Source: Vibrio agarilyticus (GTDB lineage Bacteria > Pseudomonadota > Gammaproteobacteria > Enterobacterales > Vibrionaceae). From it: a stretch of DNA of 64,000 bases. A program made the position numbers and the translations under genes. The notes under the pieces are model-generated. The model did no database searches and was not told the DNA's origin. It saw only the letters and a program-made list of their open reading frames with translations. The first letter of the stretch is position 1. The number at the start of each line of letters is the position of its first letter. Where the stretch lies: positions 1 through 64,000 of the forward strand of contig NZ_JABAIK010000017.1 of NCBI RefSeq assembly GCF_012641465.1, in the 5' to 3' direction. This document shows, one piece after another, positions 1 through 8,965 of this stretch.

Positions 1-11
1 CACTCCTTAAA

Positions 12-29
12 GATAGGTCTAAGCCTATC
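12..29 (-). terminator. possible weak terminator after the element operon
   Basis: A 6-bp inverted repeat (GATAGG/CCTATC, loop of 6) lies just beyond the stop of the last leftward gene. On the minus strand it is followed by only a short T run, so it is a weak candidate. Confidence 0.3.
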
Positions 30-51
30 GCTTAACTAATGAGTGTCCGTT

Positions 52-639
52 TTAATTGGGGGCTATTACATGATCGGTGATACCCTCTTTTAATATCAAC
101 CACAAACAAAGATAAGCCACATGCTTTTCAGGTGACTCAAGATAGGCTGTGAGTGCGGATTTTGATTCGATTAATTGGTATAACGCATCGCTAAGCTCTG
201 AATTTAAAAAAGTATCTGGCGTTAGGGTAGGTAAGGGCTGCTTTAAGGTGATTGAAGCGCCAAGGTCGGGCGCGCGGATCCCAGTTTGCTTTTCGATGAA
301 AAAAAGTAGCAGGTTGAGGACTAAACGATGCAGTGGCCCAGACTGATCATTGGGCAGTTTTTTGATCACCATCGTGATCGACTCAGTCGTGATTTGGTTG
401 TCGCTATGTCGAGCTAGGTTGACGACATGTGTATAGACCTTATCGATTATAGATAACCGCTCCGTTTCACTGTCTTCAACGAGAGTGAAGAGACTTTTTA
501 CGCTGTCATTGTCGTCACTATTGTTATTTGACGCTTGAGGTGGAAGAGGCGGTAGTGCGCCTTTCGATAACTCACTTAATGCTAACGTCTCGAATTGTGG
601 TTTTAAACCATCTACTGATAAGCGTTGTTCACGGCTCAT
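52..639 (-). CDS. hypothetical protein, third gene of recombinase operon
   Basis: A 195-residue protein of unrecognised family. It is mostly helical in character, with a low-complexity N/D/S stretch near residues 37-46 and a hydrophobic helix near residues 107-115 (LNLLLFFIE). No signal peptide or catalytic motif is apparent. Its ATG overlaps the stop of the large recombinase-like gene by 4 bases, which is strong evidence for translational coupling. The three genes 3695-52 therefore form one leftward operon. Its position suggests an accessory role in the recombination or maintenance of the integrated element, which is an inference from context only. Confidence 0.7.
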   Translation of the reverse strand: MSREQRLSVDGLKPQFETLALSELSKGALPPLPPQASNNNSDDNDSVKSLFTLVEDSETERLSIIDKVYTHVVNLARHSDNQITTESITMVIKKLPNDQSGPLHRLVLNLLLFFIEKQTGIRAPDLGASITLKQPLPTLTPDTFLNSELSDALYQLIESKSALTAYLESPEKHVAYLCLWLILKEGITDHVIAPN

Positions 640-3116
640 AAACGCATCCTAGTTAGCGCCGAGGGTATAGATTGCCAATTCATTTCATCCAACATTTCAT
701 CTAAAATTGGCAATAAGGTGGCAACCGCGTCTTGCATACAAAGTGATGAATGACGCTCAAGTGGGTTTTCACCGGTTACCCAATGGCCCATCTGAAATTT
801 GATCAACTCTTGGTCAACCTCGGCGCGCTGCAAATATCTGCGCAAATAATGGCGACCAAAATTCAGTGGTAAGTCAGGTAAATGTCCAGACATCGCCATG
901 ATGCTTGCAGGATATGTATTGGTCGTGCGATAAGTGCCATCCTCATTTTTTTCAAACAACAAAAATAGGCCATCATTCTTCTGTGAATTTTTTGCTGACT
1001 CATGCCAATCGAGTCGTGCATTTTTAGACGTTAGCTCGATAAAACGCTGATGAGAGCGATGCCAAAGCAATTGACCGGCTTCGAATGGAAAGTTGTGCGC
1101 CAATAAGCGAGCAAACGCATCAAGGTGGTGTTGATAAAATGTCAGTTGTGTTTTTAAGAGCGTAGGACAAGCAATAACCCGCATGTGAGCAAAGGTGATC
1201 GCGCTGTCTTTATCTGAAATGCAAATGGCGTTGTAGCGCATTAGCGCGAAGCTAAAACTGGGTAATGGATTGGAAACCGCACGGTAACCGGTTGCGATAA
1301 AGAGCAGATAGACGGTATATAGTGTGTATGCATTATGGTAACTAATTGCCGCGTCTAATGTTTTACAGGCATCAAACGCCGACCAGCGATTAATATCACT
1401 TGTAAGCAATGAGACTAATCGCTTGAGCGCCTCGAAGCTTGGTGTAAATTCTGAGCCAAAGCCAGGCTGGGATTCATCAAAGCACAGCGTCATGGTTTCG
1501 AGCACGTCAAACTTTTTATGTAAACTCTTTTGCCAAAGTGAGGTTAGCTGAGAGGCTAATTCATCGCATTGATACCAAGCGTAATGTCTCGGAGAGCGCG
1601 TAAAGTAGTTTTGGGTTCCACTAAGAGGCTCTAACAACACGGGGTCGAATTGTTCACGGGCGGTGATGTCATTTTTGAGGTGATTTTCGATACGTTTTAA
1701 GCTGATTTGGCAGCCGTGTTTTTGATTGAGCGTCGCCAGCAACTGGTCAATAGCTTTGCGAACTTGCTTTATTCCGCCAAGATTGTCCTTCAACGTACCA
1801 GAGTGAAACTGGCAAGCTTGCAATTGTTGATGGAATGACTCAGGTAGTACCAACGAAATATTTCCGTCAGTTTTAAGTAAATCAGGACTTTCTTTGAACT
1901 TAGTACGCCTGGCGGTTGGCGTTACGGAGGTGACTAACGTTGTTTTGTGCTTCGTGTGCCAAAAGCCATCGTCTACTCCCGTTTGTAGAGATGAATATTG
2001 TAGCTGCAGCGCACTGTCTAACTCACGGGCAAACATTAAGCAAACCGTTATGACGAATCGTACCTTATGCTTATCAATCTTGTTCACTTCGCCACGTCGA
2101 TTTGAGAGTAACTCTTGCCATAGGTAACTCAGCTCGTGTGGCTGAAGTATGGTGCGCGCGAGGCAGGTGATGTTGTGCGATTGATTTACTGCATGTTGAA
2201 TACTTCTGGCTTTGGCTTTTTCCTTTGTTTGATCGTGTAGCAAAGAGTAATCAGGTAATTCATGAGACGGTTTTCTTGTTTCTGACGGTGCCAAGTCAAC
2301 CACATGCAGCGCGGGATAATCTTCATAAAAAGTGGCTCCATTTTCGGTGTGGCTTTCATGAAATGAAGCCGAATTCTGTTTTAATGGATAAGTTGATAAT
2401 GCGCGACTGCCAATAATACGCTCTGGTTTTATTTTTCTATAAGCACTGCGAATGGTTTTACTGCTTTTGCGACACCGAGCAGCTCGAGTTTTCCAATCTA
2501 ACTGATAAAAATGAGTCAGCTCTCTGATATGGGGCAGCATTTGACGTTTTGGTTCATTGTTGTCTAATAAGAGTAACTCTTCTTTATATTGCGTCAGGTG
2601 CAAAGCAATATCATTTGGAATCGACTCGGATAAATAAGAACGATCGAAATTGATATCGGTATAAAGTAATCGAATTGAGGAGAATATTTGGTAGTCTCGA
2701 TTGAATTTTTTTATGGCTGCTTCATTTGTAAAGTAGTGATCAAGAAAAACCAATAATGTGTTAGCTAAATAACGATCGACGATATCATTTAATTGATGAA
2801 GTAGCGCGTATATTGGTCGTTCGGTTTTTGAGCCTTTGGCTAAGGTTTTATTCGAATAGTCTGGAAATTCGCTTGAGTTGATGGAGGAAAATGGTGAGAA
2901 GAGAGCGTTTGATATACCGGCCTCTAAATTAAACGTTCGCTCAAAATTATTGGGTTTAAATCTAGCGCAACTTTCCAGTGCATGAACCGCGAGTTTTAAC
3001 GATCTTAAATTGTCTGGACACTCAATATAAACAGCAATAGATTGCCAAGCATCAATTATCTCCTGAGGGGCATTGACTAATAAGGTATTGATGTTTTGTT
3101 CCAGAGAATGACTCAT
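636..3116 (-). CDS. large tyrosine-recombinase-like integrase
   Basis: An 826-residue protein whose C-terminal part carries tyrosine-recombinase-like boxes. These are a box-I-like ATGYRAVSNPL, a box-II-like RHYLRRYL (H-x-x-R) and the following MGHW. The N-terminal ~500 residues are not recognisable to me and make the protein about twice the size of a phage integrase. No tyrosine occurs after MGHW, where the nucleophile normally sits; the nearby segment reads ERHSSL. It is the middle gene of three, with 6 bases to the upstream gene and a 4-base overlap with the downstream one. It starts about 800 bases from a tRNA-Val 3' fragment, as expected for an element integrase at its attachment site. 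The fold assignment is moderately sure; activity is uncertain. Confidence 0.6.
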   Translation of the reverse strand: MSHSLEQNINTLLVNAPQEIIDAWQSIAVYIECPDNLRSLKLAVHALESCARFKPNNFERTFNLEAGISNALFSPFSSINSSEFPDYSNKTLAKGSKTERPIYALLHQLNDIVDRYLANTLLVFLDHYFTNEAAIKKFNRDYQIFSSIRLLYTDINFDRSYLSESIPNDIALHLTQYKEELLLLDNNEPKRQMLPHIRELTHFYQLDWKTRAARCRKSSKTIRSAYRKIKPERIIGSRALSTYPLKQNSASFHESHTENGATFYEDYPALHVVDLAPSETRKPSHELPDYSLLHDQTKEKAKARSIQHAVNQSHNITCLARTILQPHELSYLWQELLSNRRGEVNKIDKHKVRFVITVCLMFARELDSALQLQYSSLQTGVDDGFWHTKHKTTLVTSVTPTARRTKFKESPDLLKTDGNISLVLPESFHQQLQACQFHSGTLKDNLGGIKQVRKAIDQLLATLNQKHGCQISLKRIENHLKNDITAREQFDPVLLEPLSGTQNYFTRSPRHYAWYQCDELASQLTSLWQKSLHKKFDVLETMTLCFDESQPGFGSEFTPSFEALKRLVSLLTSDINRWSAFDACKTLDAAISYHNAYTLYTVYLLFIATGYRAVSNPLPSFSFALMRYNAICISDKDSAITFAHMRVIACPTLLKTQLTFYQHHLDAFARLLAHNFPFEAGQLLWHRSHQRFIELTSKNARLDWHESAKNSQKNDGLFLLFEKNEDGTYRTTNTYPASIMAMSGHLPDLPLNFGRHYLRRYLQRAEVDQELIKFQMGHWVTGENPLERHSSLCMQDAVATLLPILDEMLDEMNWQSIPSALTRMRL

Positions 3117-3122
3117 AGAATA

Positions 3123-3695
3123 TTAAAAATCCTTTTTGGTAATTGATAGGTAGTTGGCAACTTTTTCGGCGGTATTCAGTTGAGGATATAGCGACCGCCA
3201 CTCTTGAGACTGAAAAATACTTCGTGCATCTTTGTCCTTTTTAAACCAATTGCGCAAAACAAAACTGAGCTTTTTGGTGTCACTGACAAAGCATTTGTCT
3301 AATAAATTATTGGTTAAGTCGAATTGGATTAATTGTCGTCGAATGGTTTCGCTGGGTTTTTTAGGCAGGATAAAAACAGGCATTGTTGTATCGGATTCTA
3401 ATTGCCTATCAGCGATGGCCTTAGACCATTTTTCAACCGTAAATGCTCCTGACAAATAGCGATAATGGCGCCGAAATGAATAGCAGATAACAGGTGATTG
3501 GAGAGCAAGTAAATTAAATCGAAAATTGCTATTTTGTCCCGGCTGCGCCTGATTTCTGAGTAGTGAAGAAGGGTGGGCGGCGGCAAACATGGACTCGAGA
3601 ATATCGTCCTGAACGAGCAAGTCTATTGCAATAGGTTGCCATTGAGCCTGAGTCAAAATGTTCCTATGAAATCGCTCCATCTCATCTAAACGCAT
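3123..3695 (-). CDS. hypothetical protein, first gene of recombinase operon
   Basis: A protein of about 190 residues with no family I recognise and no signal peptide. Two nearby ATGs are possible. The one at 3695 (MRLDEM...) is preferred because GGAGG lies 7 bases upstream, whereas the ATG at 3701 overlaps that ribosome binding site. It is the promoter-proximal gene of the leftward operon and is separated from the large recombinase-like gene by only 6 bases. Small partner proteins of this kind often accompany multi-gene recombinase modules, so a recombination-accessory role is plausible but unproven. Confidence 0.65.
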   Translation of the reverse strand: MRLDEMERFHRNILTQAQWQPIAIDLLVQDDILESMFAAAHPSSLLRNQAQPGQNSNFRFNLLALQSPVICYSFRRHYRYLSGAFTVEKWSKAIADRQLESDTTMPVFILPKKPSETIRRQLIQFDLTNNLLDKCFVSDTKKLSFVLRNWFKKDKDARSIFQSQEWRSLYPQLNTAEKVANYLSITKKDF

Positions 3696-3888
3696 TTTCA
3701 TCCCTCCGATGCTAGACTAAAACAAGGCTCAAGGTTTATCCTTAATAGACACTTTAGAATTGTGACCCTTAAGTGAACATATGAAAGCAGTTACGTATTT
3801 AAAGTTAGAAAAAGAAGGTCGTTAAATCAACTTAACGTGTTGATAAAATTTATAAACGACTGTTTTGCGGTTATAGTTTTTTTTGATA

Positions 3889-3940
3889 GCCTGTCTTGAC
3901 ATGGTAGGGGTCGGCAGTTCGAGTCTGCCTGGACGCACCA
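3889..3940 (+). pseudogene. 3' fragment of tRNA-Val, likely element attachment site
   Basis: From the anticodon arm (CTTGACATGG) through the T arm to the CCA end this matches a tRNA-Val, and it resembles the intact tRNA-Val 38 bases downstream. The 5' half (acceptor strand and D arm) is missing; the upstream sequence cannot supply it. This is the pattern left when an element integrates into a tRNA gene and displaces its 5' part to the other end of the element. The leftward recombinase operon beside it supports reading it as an att site. Confidence 0.75.
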
Positions 3941-3977
3941 TCTATTTTTGCATTTTTATGCAAAAGAGATAAAGTCT

Positions 3978-4054
3978 GGATCCGTAGCTCAGTTGGTTAG
4001 AGTACCGCCTTGACATGGCGGGGGTCGGCGATTCGAGTTCGCCCGGATCCACCA
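3978..4054 (+). tRNA. tRNA-Val (GAC)
   Basis: A 77-nt cloverleaf with encoded CCA. The acceptor GGATCCG pairs with CGGATCC. The anticodon stem CCGCC/GGCGG holds the loop TTGACAT, giving anticodon GAC, and the T arm contains TTCGAGT. It follows a second, truncated tRNA-Val, so the ancestral locus probably held tandem valine tRNAs. Confidence 0.95.
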
Positions 4055-4077
4055 TATTCGTTCTAATAGAACAAGCA

Positions 4078-4106
4078 CAAAGCCAAGCATTACGCTTGGC
4101 TTTGTT
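4078..4106 (+). terminator. Rho-independent terminator after tRNA-Val
   Basis: A near-perfect hairpin (CAAAGCCAAGC, 5-base loop, GCTTGGCTTTG) followed by a short T-rich tail lies 24 bases after the tRNA. It fits termination of the valine tRNA transcript. Confidence 0.8.
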
Positions 4107-4515
4107 GTATCTGGCGTATGCCAATTTCATATCTATTCCCCTCGAATTTTCCACTGCCTTCTTATTCATCATTGTGAATTTTTATTTGGCATTGTTTCGG
4201 TGACCAAATGACGCTTGTTTTTTTCATGGGTTTTGTGACCACGTGGTGACCACGAATGGGCACCAAAGTCGTTTTTGAAGAACGAAAAATTTTGTAAAAC
4301 ATGGGTCAGGCGCTGTGACCAACTAAAACAGTGCTCATGGCAAAACAGGGCAGGGGTCAGCCCACAAAGTGCTGGTGCCACATTTTTTCTCATAATGTGG
4401 ATGTCATTTTGATCCGCCACTCATAGGTGGATCGCAGCGTTTCAGTGCGAGTTGCAATTTTGCATAACTATGCGTTTTTGGGATTGTAAAGTTCGAGAAA
4501 CATAAAGGTGATGTG
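4107..4515. other. intergenic region, no gene seen
   Basis: About 400 bases with no convincing coding sequence. It contains an imperfect local repeat (GTGACCAC twice within 20 bases, near 4238-4256). It lies between the tRNA and a truncated integrase and is probably debris from earlier insertions. Confidence 0.5.
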
Positions 4516-4692
4516 CTAGCGAATGAAAAGCGCCCACGTTCGTAAATGCGCTATGATGCTTTCAGGGTGTCTTAAGCCATTGAAGCGAATAAACCATCGG
4601 ATCCAATAAAGATAATTTTTCTCGGTTCTAGTGCTGTATTGACGAGTACGTAGCTCGGTACGCACTTTTTCCATAAAAGGTGAGCGAGACAT
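4516..4692 (-). pseudogene. integron-integrase-like N-terminal fragment
   Basis: A remnant of about 58 codons starting MSRSPFMEKVR. It carries the core-binding N-terminal pattern of IntI-type tyrosine recombinases (YSTRTEKNYLYWIRWFIRF ... HPE). After HPES the similarity stops and the frame ends 13 codons later, so the catalytic domain is absent. A dead ISL3-family element sits 28 bases upstream of the start codon, in what would be the promoter or attI region. The family assignment rests on a short but characteristic motif. Confidence 0.6.
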
Positions 4693-4720
4693 CACGACCT
4701 CAATGTAACTGTATTTATAT

Positions 4721-6004
4721 GGCTCTTCACCGTTTATGGTGGAAAGCCATATCAAGCTGTCCAAAGTGGAACAATATCGCCATTTTAAATCTGCTCTTGT
4801 TCCGATACCCCCTAGCACGCAACTTTATATATTGAATCTGTGTATTTATTGCCTCAGCAAGCCCAATGGATACGCGCATTCTCATTGCATTGAGTATTCT
4901 CCGTAGATGCTCCTTCACTGCATTGGCAGCATTTATCATCGGCTTGATCTGGATGGCTTTTATCAGAGCTAACCACTCTAACCATTGGCTTTTGGCACCT
5001 TGTACTCAGTTTCCTTTCCAAATGAGTCTGGCTTGCTCCTTGAACACCCAACTTAATTCCGTATTTGCCATTATCTTTGATAATTCACAGATGCGAACTC
5101 TCAGCTGTTTACTGAGACGATCGTCTCGTTTTAGCCAACCATAACGAGTTCGGCATTGATGAAGGAAGAGATTCCGCGTCTTGCTTACGCACATCACCTA
5201 CTGCTTTGGTCAGGAGTTTAGCGATATGAAAGTGGTCAATAGATATGACCTGCTTGGCTCTGTGACCAAAATAGGCTTCTGTTGCATTGATAAAAGCACG
5301 GCTCATATCCATAGACACAGAGCGGGTTTGTAATTTGGCCTTCATCGGTAACACTGCGTAACAGGCGGCAAGGCTTTGTGAGTTTTTTCATCGAAACAGC
5401 GTTAACTTGCCCCGCAGTGACATAGTCGTGGCCTCGGCAAAACGCTTTTTCATCAACCAACAGGTGCTCAACGTTGTCCAATTGCCGTCGAGAAAGCTCT
5501 CTACAAACGGCTCTACCCATTATCCGGTCGATAGCACCCCAACTGAGTCGAAACAGCTTGGCTACAGCAAGTAGTGACGTGATTTGGAGTGCTTCAATGA
5601 GTTTCGCTTTAAACAACTCCAAATATCTATTTCCTGAAGATGTCCAGGGAACTGAAAGCGTTTGCATCCCATGCTTTGTACAGTCACAGCGAGGAATTTT
5701 GGCTTCGATGTAGGTTTCAAATTGGCATGTATCTGGGTGACGCAAAACACGATTACGTGAATCATGTTTTCTGACTTTTTTCTGGCAAGGTGGGCATTGA
5801 ACAGTGTCTTTGGCCTACGTGACCGTGACAGTTATTCTATGTGACTGTTAACCGACGAAACGTCCCATGGTGAAACAAGCCCGAGCATGGCATCATAAAG
5901 TGCAGTATCTTTCATTTTCAATCGAGCCGCTGAATTTCATTCTATTCTCGGTCTGATTCTATAGTTTGGAAAGAAAGATTTTCCACCATGAACGGTGAAG
6001 AGCC
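4721..6004 (-). mobile_element. ISL3-family insertion sequence (inactive)
   Basis: A 1284-bp element bounded by 25-bp terminal inverted repeats with one mismatch: the left end begins GGCTCTTCACCGTTTATGG and the right end is its complement with C for T. The flanks are ATTTATAT (left) and ATTAATAT (right), an 8-bp target duplication with one difference, as ISL3 elements make. The single transposase gene inside is broken by frameshifts and stops. Confidence 0.85.
4727..5915 (-). pseudogene. ISL3-family transposase, multiply frameshifted
   Basis: The pieces read, in order, like an ISL3 transposase. The N-terminus (MKDTALYDAMLGLVSPWDV, from 5915) is followed by a zinc-finger segment (CPPCQ) and a region with RHPDTCQFETYIEAKIPRC. 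Then come a DDE-type core (SMDMSRAFINATEAYF and VISIDHFHIAKLL) and a C-terminus (GLAEAINTQIQYIKLRARGY). These segments lie in different minus-strand frames, with at least one in-frame TAG near 5810, so the gene is dead. The normal family length is about 400 codons, matching this span. Confidence 0.8.
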
Positions 6005-6336
6005 ATTAATATACAGGTATAAGTGAGTTTTGGTGAAAATGAGAACGAAATTTAGGATAACCGTGCAAAGTCATTCATAGTTATCTCCGGTTACTTTTCT
6101 ATCTATATGAATCCAAATGTAATTTTTGGTGGGTATGAGATAACCGAGCGCAGCGTTGTGCGCAGTACTCGCTTTCGCCAGAAGACAACGTTCACAATGG
6201 TGCTTTAGCTATTTTTCAGTCGATTAATTAAAGGAGCAATGGATAAAGGGGGACTGGTAGGGTAAAAATTTGTTGAATAATGTTTATTTAAGCATGATTA
6301 TCAAGATCATAACGTTAATATACAAGTTTTAGGAGT
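6005..6336. other. intergenic region, no gene seen
   Basis: About 330 AT-rich bases between the ISL3 element and the DUF2384 gene. It is probably the original upstream region of the truncated integrase gene. I see no gene, strong hairpin or tRNA in it. Confidence 0.4.
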
Positions 6337-6696
6337 TCACTGTCCACTATAGCCCTTGATGAGTTTTGCAACCGTTGATATCGAAGATGCGTTCCCTAAT
6401 AGCATGTAGTCCATTGCGGAACCATTCGCTAGGGCGGGATGGCTATTGGGTTTACGTATCCAACCATAGACAGTTTCATCACTAGTAAAAATCTGTCGTA
6501 ATGCCTTATGAATACCGAGGATATAGCTGATCCTTTCTAATGTCGGCTCGCTGATTTCAAGGTCTTGACAATCACAATTTATACCTAACAAAATGTTTTT
6601 TTCGGTATCGTTACATCGCCACTTATCCAGGATTCGTAATGCTGTCTGGAGTGCAGTTTTTCGTTGCTCAGAAGTAATATTTATCCCAATTGCCAT
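6337..6696 (-). CDS. MbcA/ParS/Xre-type (DUF2384) antitoxin-like protein
   Basis: A 119-residue protein. The C-terminal part (YGWIRKPNSHPALANGSAMDYMLLG...) matches the toxin-binding domain found in Xre/MbcA/ParS antitoxins: a W, a PN turn, then a G-S-(A/P)-x-D/L helix. The N-terminal half is helical and may hold a reduced DNA-binding part. The start at 6696 is preferred because AGGAAG lies about 8 bases upstream; an in-frame start 30 codons earlier has no such site. Members normally pair with a RES-domain toxin, but none is encoded on either side here. It may be an orphan left after IS-mediated loss of the toxin, or a stand-alone regulator. Confidence 0.65.
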   Translation of the reverse strand: MAIGINITSEQRKTALQTALRILDKWRCNDTEKNILLGINCDCQDLEISEPTLERISYILGIHKALRQIFTSDETVYGWIRKPNSHPALANGSAMDYMLLGNASSISTVAKLIKGYSGQ

Positions 6697-6831
6697 CACT
6701 AAGCTTCCTGAATGTGGTTTCTCGACTCGAAATTCAATTTTAGCTAATGTGCTTGTAATTTGTACAATGATTTTGCAATCAAACACTTTAACTAACCTAC
6801 TTTGCTGCGCAATTCAGTTTAAAGTATGCAA

Positions 6832-7894
6832 TGACCGGCTTTGTTGCGTAATTCATTTTCGAAGCCGAACAGCCCATTTGGATTAATTTTTATCCAACAC
6901 GGCAAGTTTTAGGCATACCAAGCCCTGTAAGCTTGTTCAATGCTTTGATCATCGCATAGGTTTCACCAAGATGTGCGTTGTAATTTCTTAGACATAGCCG
7001 TCCATCAAACAACTGTTTGACTCGATACATCGCCGTTTCAGATAGCGAACGCTTGTGGTAACCATAGCGCTTTTTCCAATGCTTATTCGAACCATATAGC
7101 TTTTGACAACCAACTGCTAAATTTCTCGGATGACCTCGTTCCCAGAATGCCGCCCCCTCTCTTGGAGGGATAAGTGCTACAGCTCGTTTGATACGGATTG
7201 CTGCGTGGCAATCCCTCGTGTCATAAGCCCCATCGCCGGATATCTCAAGGATTTTACGACGTGTTTGTTTAAGTAAATTAGGCAACACCTCTGCATCAGT
7301 CACCTTTGATAAACTCAACTCTGCGGCAATAATTTCGTGCGTACTCGTATCAACTGCGAGATGTAATTTTCGCCACACTCTGCGTTTACCATCCGTGCCA
7401 TGCTTTTTTACTTTCCACTCGCCCTCACCATAAACCTTGAGACCTGTCGCATCGATAGCAAGATGCTGAATCGCTCCTTTGGTTTTCGTCTTAAAACTTA
7501 CATCAACGTCTTTGGCTCGACGACTGATACAACTGTAATGTGCGCAGCGCAGTGGAAGGTGAGCAAGTTGAAACACGGAATCAATAAAGCCTTGCGAAGC
7601 GCGAAGTGGCATTGAAAAAATACGCTTTATCATCAAAGCGGTTGTGATGGCTAACTCACTGAAAAAACGAGGTCTCCCGCGCTTGTTTTGCTTGCCTTGT
7701 TTCCGATCTATTATCGCTTCCTCGTCAATCTAAAACGTCAGAGAGCCTCGGTTTATTAGAGTTTGATTGTATTGCTTCCAGTTGCTTGTTTTGTAACGAG
7801 GTTTCGACATGAGACTACAGAGTTGAATGAATGTAGCCGATCAGATCGTAAGCTTTGGATTTAGTTCCTTCGATTTACGCAACAATGTCGGTCA
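6832..7894 (-). mobile_element. IS5-family (IS903-like) insertion sequence
   Basis: Terminal inverted repeats TGACCGGCTTTGTTGCGTAA (6832-6851) and its complement at 7875-7894 match at 18 of 20 positions. They enclose one transposase reading frame on the minus strand. The exact outer limits are uncertain because the inverted similarity extends a few bases further out. Confidence 0.75.
6890..7810 (-). pseudogene. IS5-family transposase with in-frame amber stop
   Basis: A 307-codon frame starting MSKPRYKTSNWKQYNQTL. It is typical of IS903-like transposases, with the DDE signatures LAIDATGLKVYGEGEWK and ISGDGAYDTRDCHAAI and the C-terminal Y-(2)-R...E region (RSLSETAMYRVKQLF). Codon 27 is TAG (7730-7732), where related proteins have W (LTFW); the rest of the frame is open. 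Either the element is inactive or this is a recent point mutation. Confidence 0.85.
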
Positions 7895-8274
7895 TTACAT
7901 AAAAAATAAATCTTATCTATGATGCAATTATATCATTGCTATGCTACTGGCACCATCCATCACCTTTGCTTATAATAAAAATATGTTAATTTGTTTTTAT
8001 GCTTTAGATAGATGCAAAAGTTATTAATGGTGATTTTACAGTATCCAATATAATTATTTAGTGTGTATTTAATTTGTACAGAAACGCCTTGAAGAGTTAG
8101 TTGTGATAAAATATAAATAAAGTATCTGAGCATGAGTGTTTTATATGTTTAGATGCATGGAAGTGAGTAAATTATGTTAAAAATTTAAGTTATAGGATAT
8201 CTTACTTTGTAAGAATCACTAGATAGCCTTGATATGTATAACTAAAAAAACATAAGGCAAAAATTTTTTTAAAG
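7895..8274. other. AT-rich intergenic region, no gene seen
   Basis: A very AT-rich stretch between the IS5 element and the aldolase terminator. No coding sequence or structured RNA could be supported. Confidence 0.4.
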
Positions 8275-8298
8275 AAGAGCCTGTATGAGTAGGCTCTT
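8275..8298 (-). terminator. terminator of the aldolase gene
   Basis: An 8-bp stem (AAGAGCCT/AGGCTCTT, 8-base loop) lies 41 bases beyond the stop of the leftward aldolase gene, followed on the minus strand by an A/T-rich tail. Confidence 0.65.
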
Positions 8299-8338
8299 TG
8301 TGTGAGTATATATGAGAGGATAATCTAGTGATTTTTTC

Positions 8339-8965
8339 CTAGTTGACCGCATCAACAATTTCTTTAACAAGCTGCCCTATACGAGTCCAATTCTCGTTAA
8401 TAATTAACTCTTTATCAACCATCCATGTACCACCGCAAGCAAGAACTTCCGGCAAGGATAGATACTCGTGAATATTGCTTTTTCCAATACCTCCCGTAGG
8501 CATGACTTTAATTTGTTTGTAAGGCCCCAACAACGATTTTAACATGGGTAAACCACCAGAAGCTTCGGCAGGAAAAAATTTTACGGTGTCAAGTCCGAGC
8601 TCTAATGCTTGTTCAACCTGTGAGGGATTATTCACTCCTGGGATAATTGCAATATGATGTTTTTGACATGCTTTTACAGTATTAGGGTTTAGTCCAGGAG
8701 ATACAACAAAGTCAGCTCCAGCTTCTTTTGCTGAAACTACTTGGACTTCATTTAGAACTGTTCCAGCTCCAATAAGCATTGTAGGATAATGCTTTCGAAG
8801 TAAGCGTATTGCTTCTTCAGCGGCATCAGAGCGAAACGTAATTTCAGCTACCGGTAAACCATTTTTAACGAGCTGTTCTCCAAGAGGAAGTATGTCAAGT
8901 GGATTATCAATTGCAATAACAGGGATGATTTTATATTGAACTAGTCGTTCATTTAATGTGGCCAT
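8339..8965 (-). CDS. eda: 2-dehydro-3-deoxy-6-phosphogluconate (KDPG) type aldolase
   Basis: A class I aldolase of about 208 residues that splits KDPG (or the galacto isomer) to pyruvate and glyceraldehyde 3-phosphate. Family motifs visible: AEITFRSDAAEEAI (catalytic Glu), LIGAGTVL, PGVNNPSQ, the Schiff-base lysine in DTVKFFPAEASGG and VMPTGGIG. Two starts are possible: an ATG at 8965, and a TTG at 8971 which lies closer to AGGA. The ATG is used here. The gene sits alone on the minus strand, divergent from the GH16 agarase, with two copies of the cluster operator between them. It would perform the last step of 3,6-anhydrogalactose breakdown after the kinase at 25867-26823. Confidence 0.9.
   Translation of the reverse strand: MATLNERLVQYKIIPVIAIDNPLDILPLGEQLVKNGLPVAEITFRSDAAEEAIRLLRKHYPTMLIGAGTVLNEVQVVSAKEAGADFVVSPGLNPNTVKACQKHHIAIIPGVNNPSQVEQALELGLDTVKFFPAEASGGLPMLKSLLGPYKQIKVMPTGGIGKSNIHEYLSLPEVLACGGTWMVDKELIINENWTRIGQLVKEIVDAVN

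Noticed and set aside
3889-3940. Reading this as a second functional tRNA-Val
   Set aside because: The acceptor 5' strand and D arm are absent upstream, so no cloverleaf can form.
4169-4420. 83-codon minus-strand open frame
   Set aside because: No ribosome binding site or family resemblance, and the composition is like non-coding DNA; treated as intergenic.
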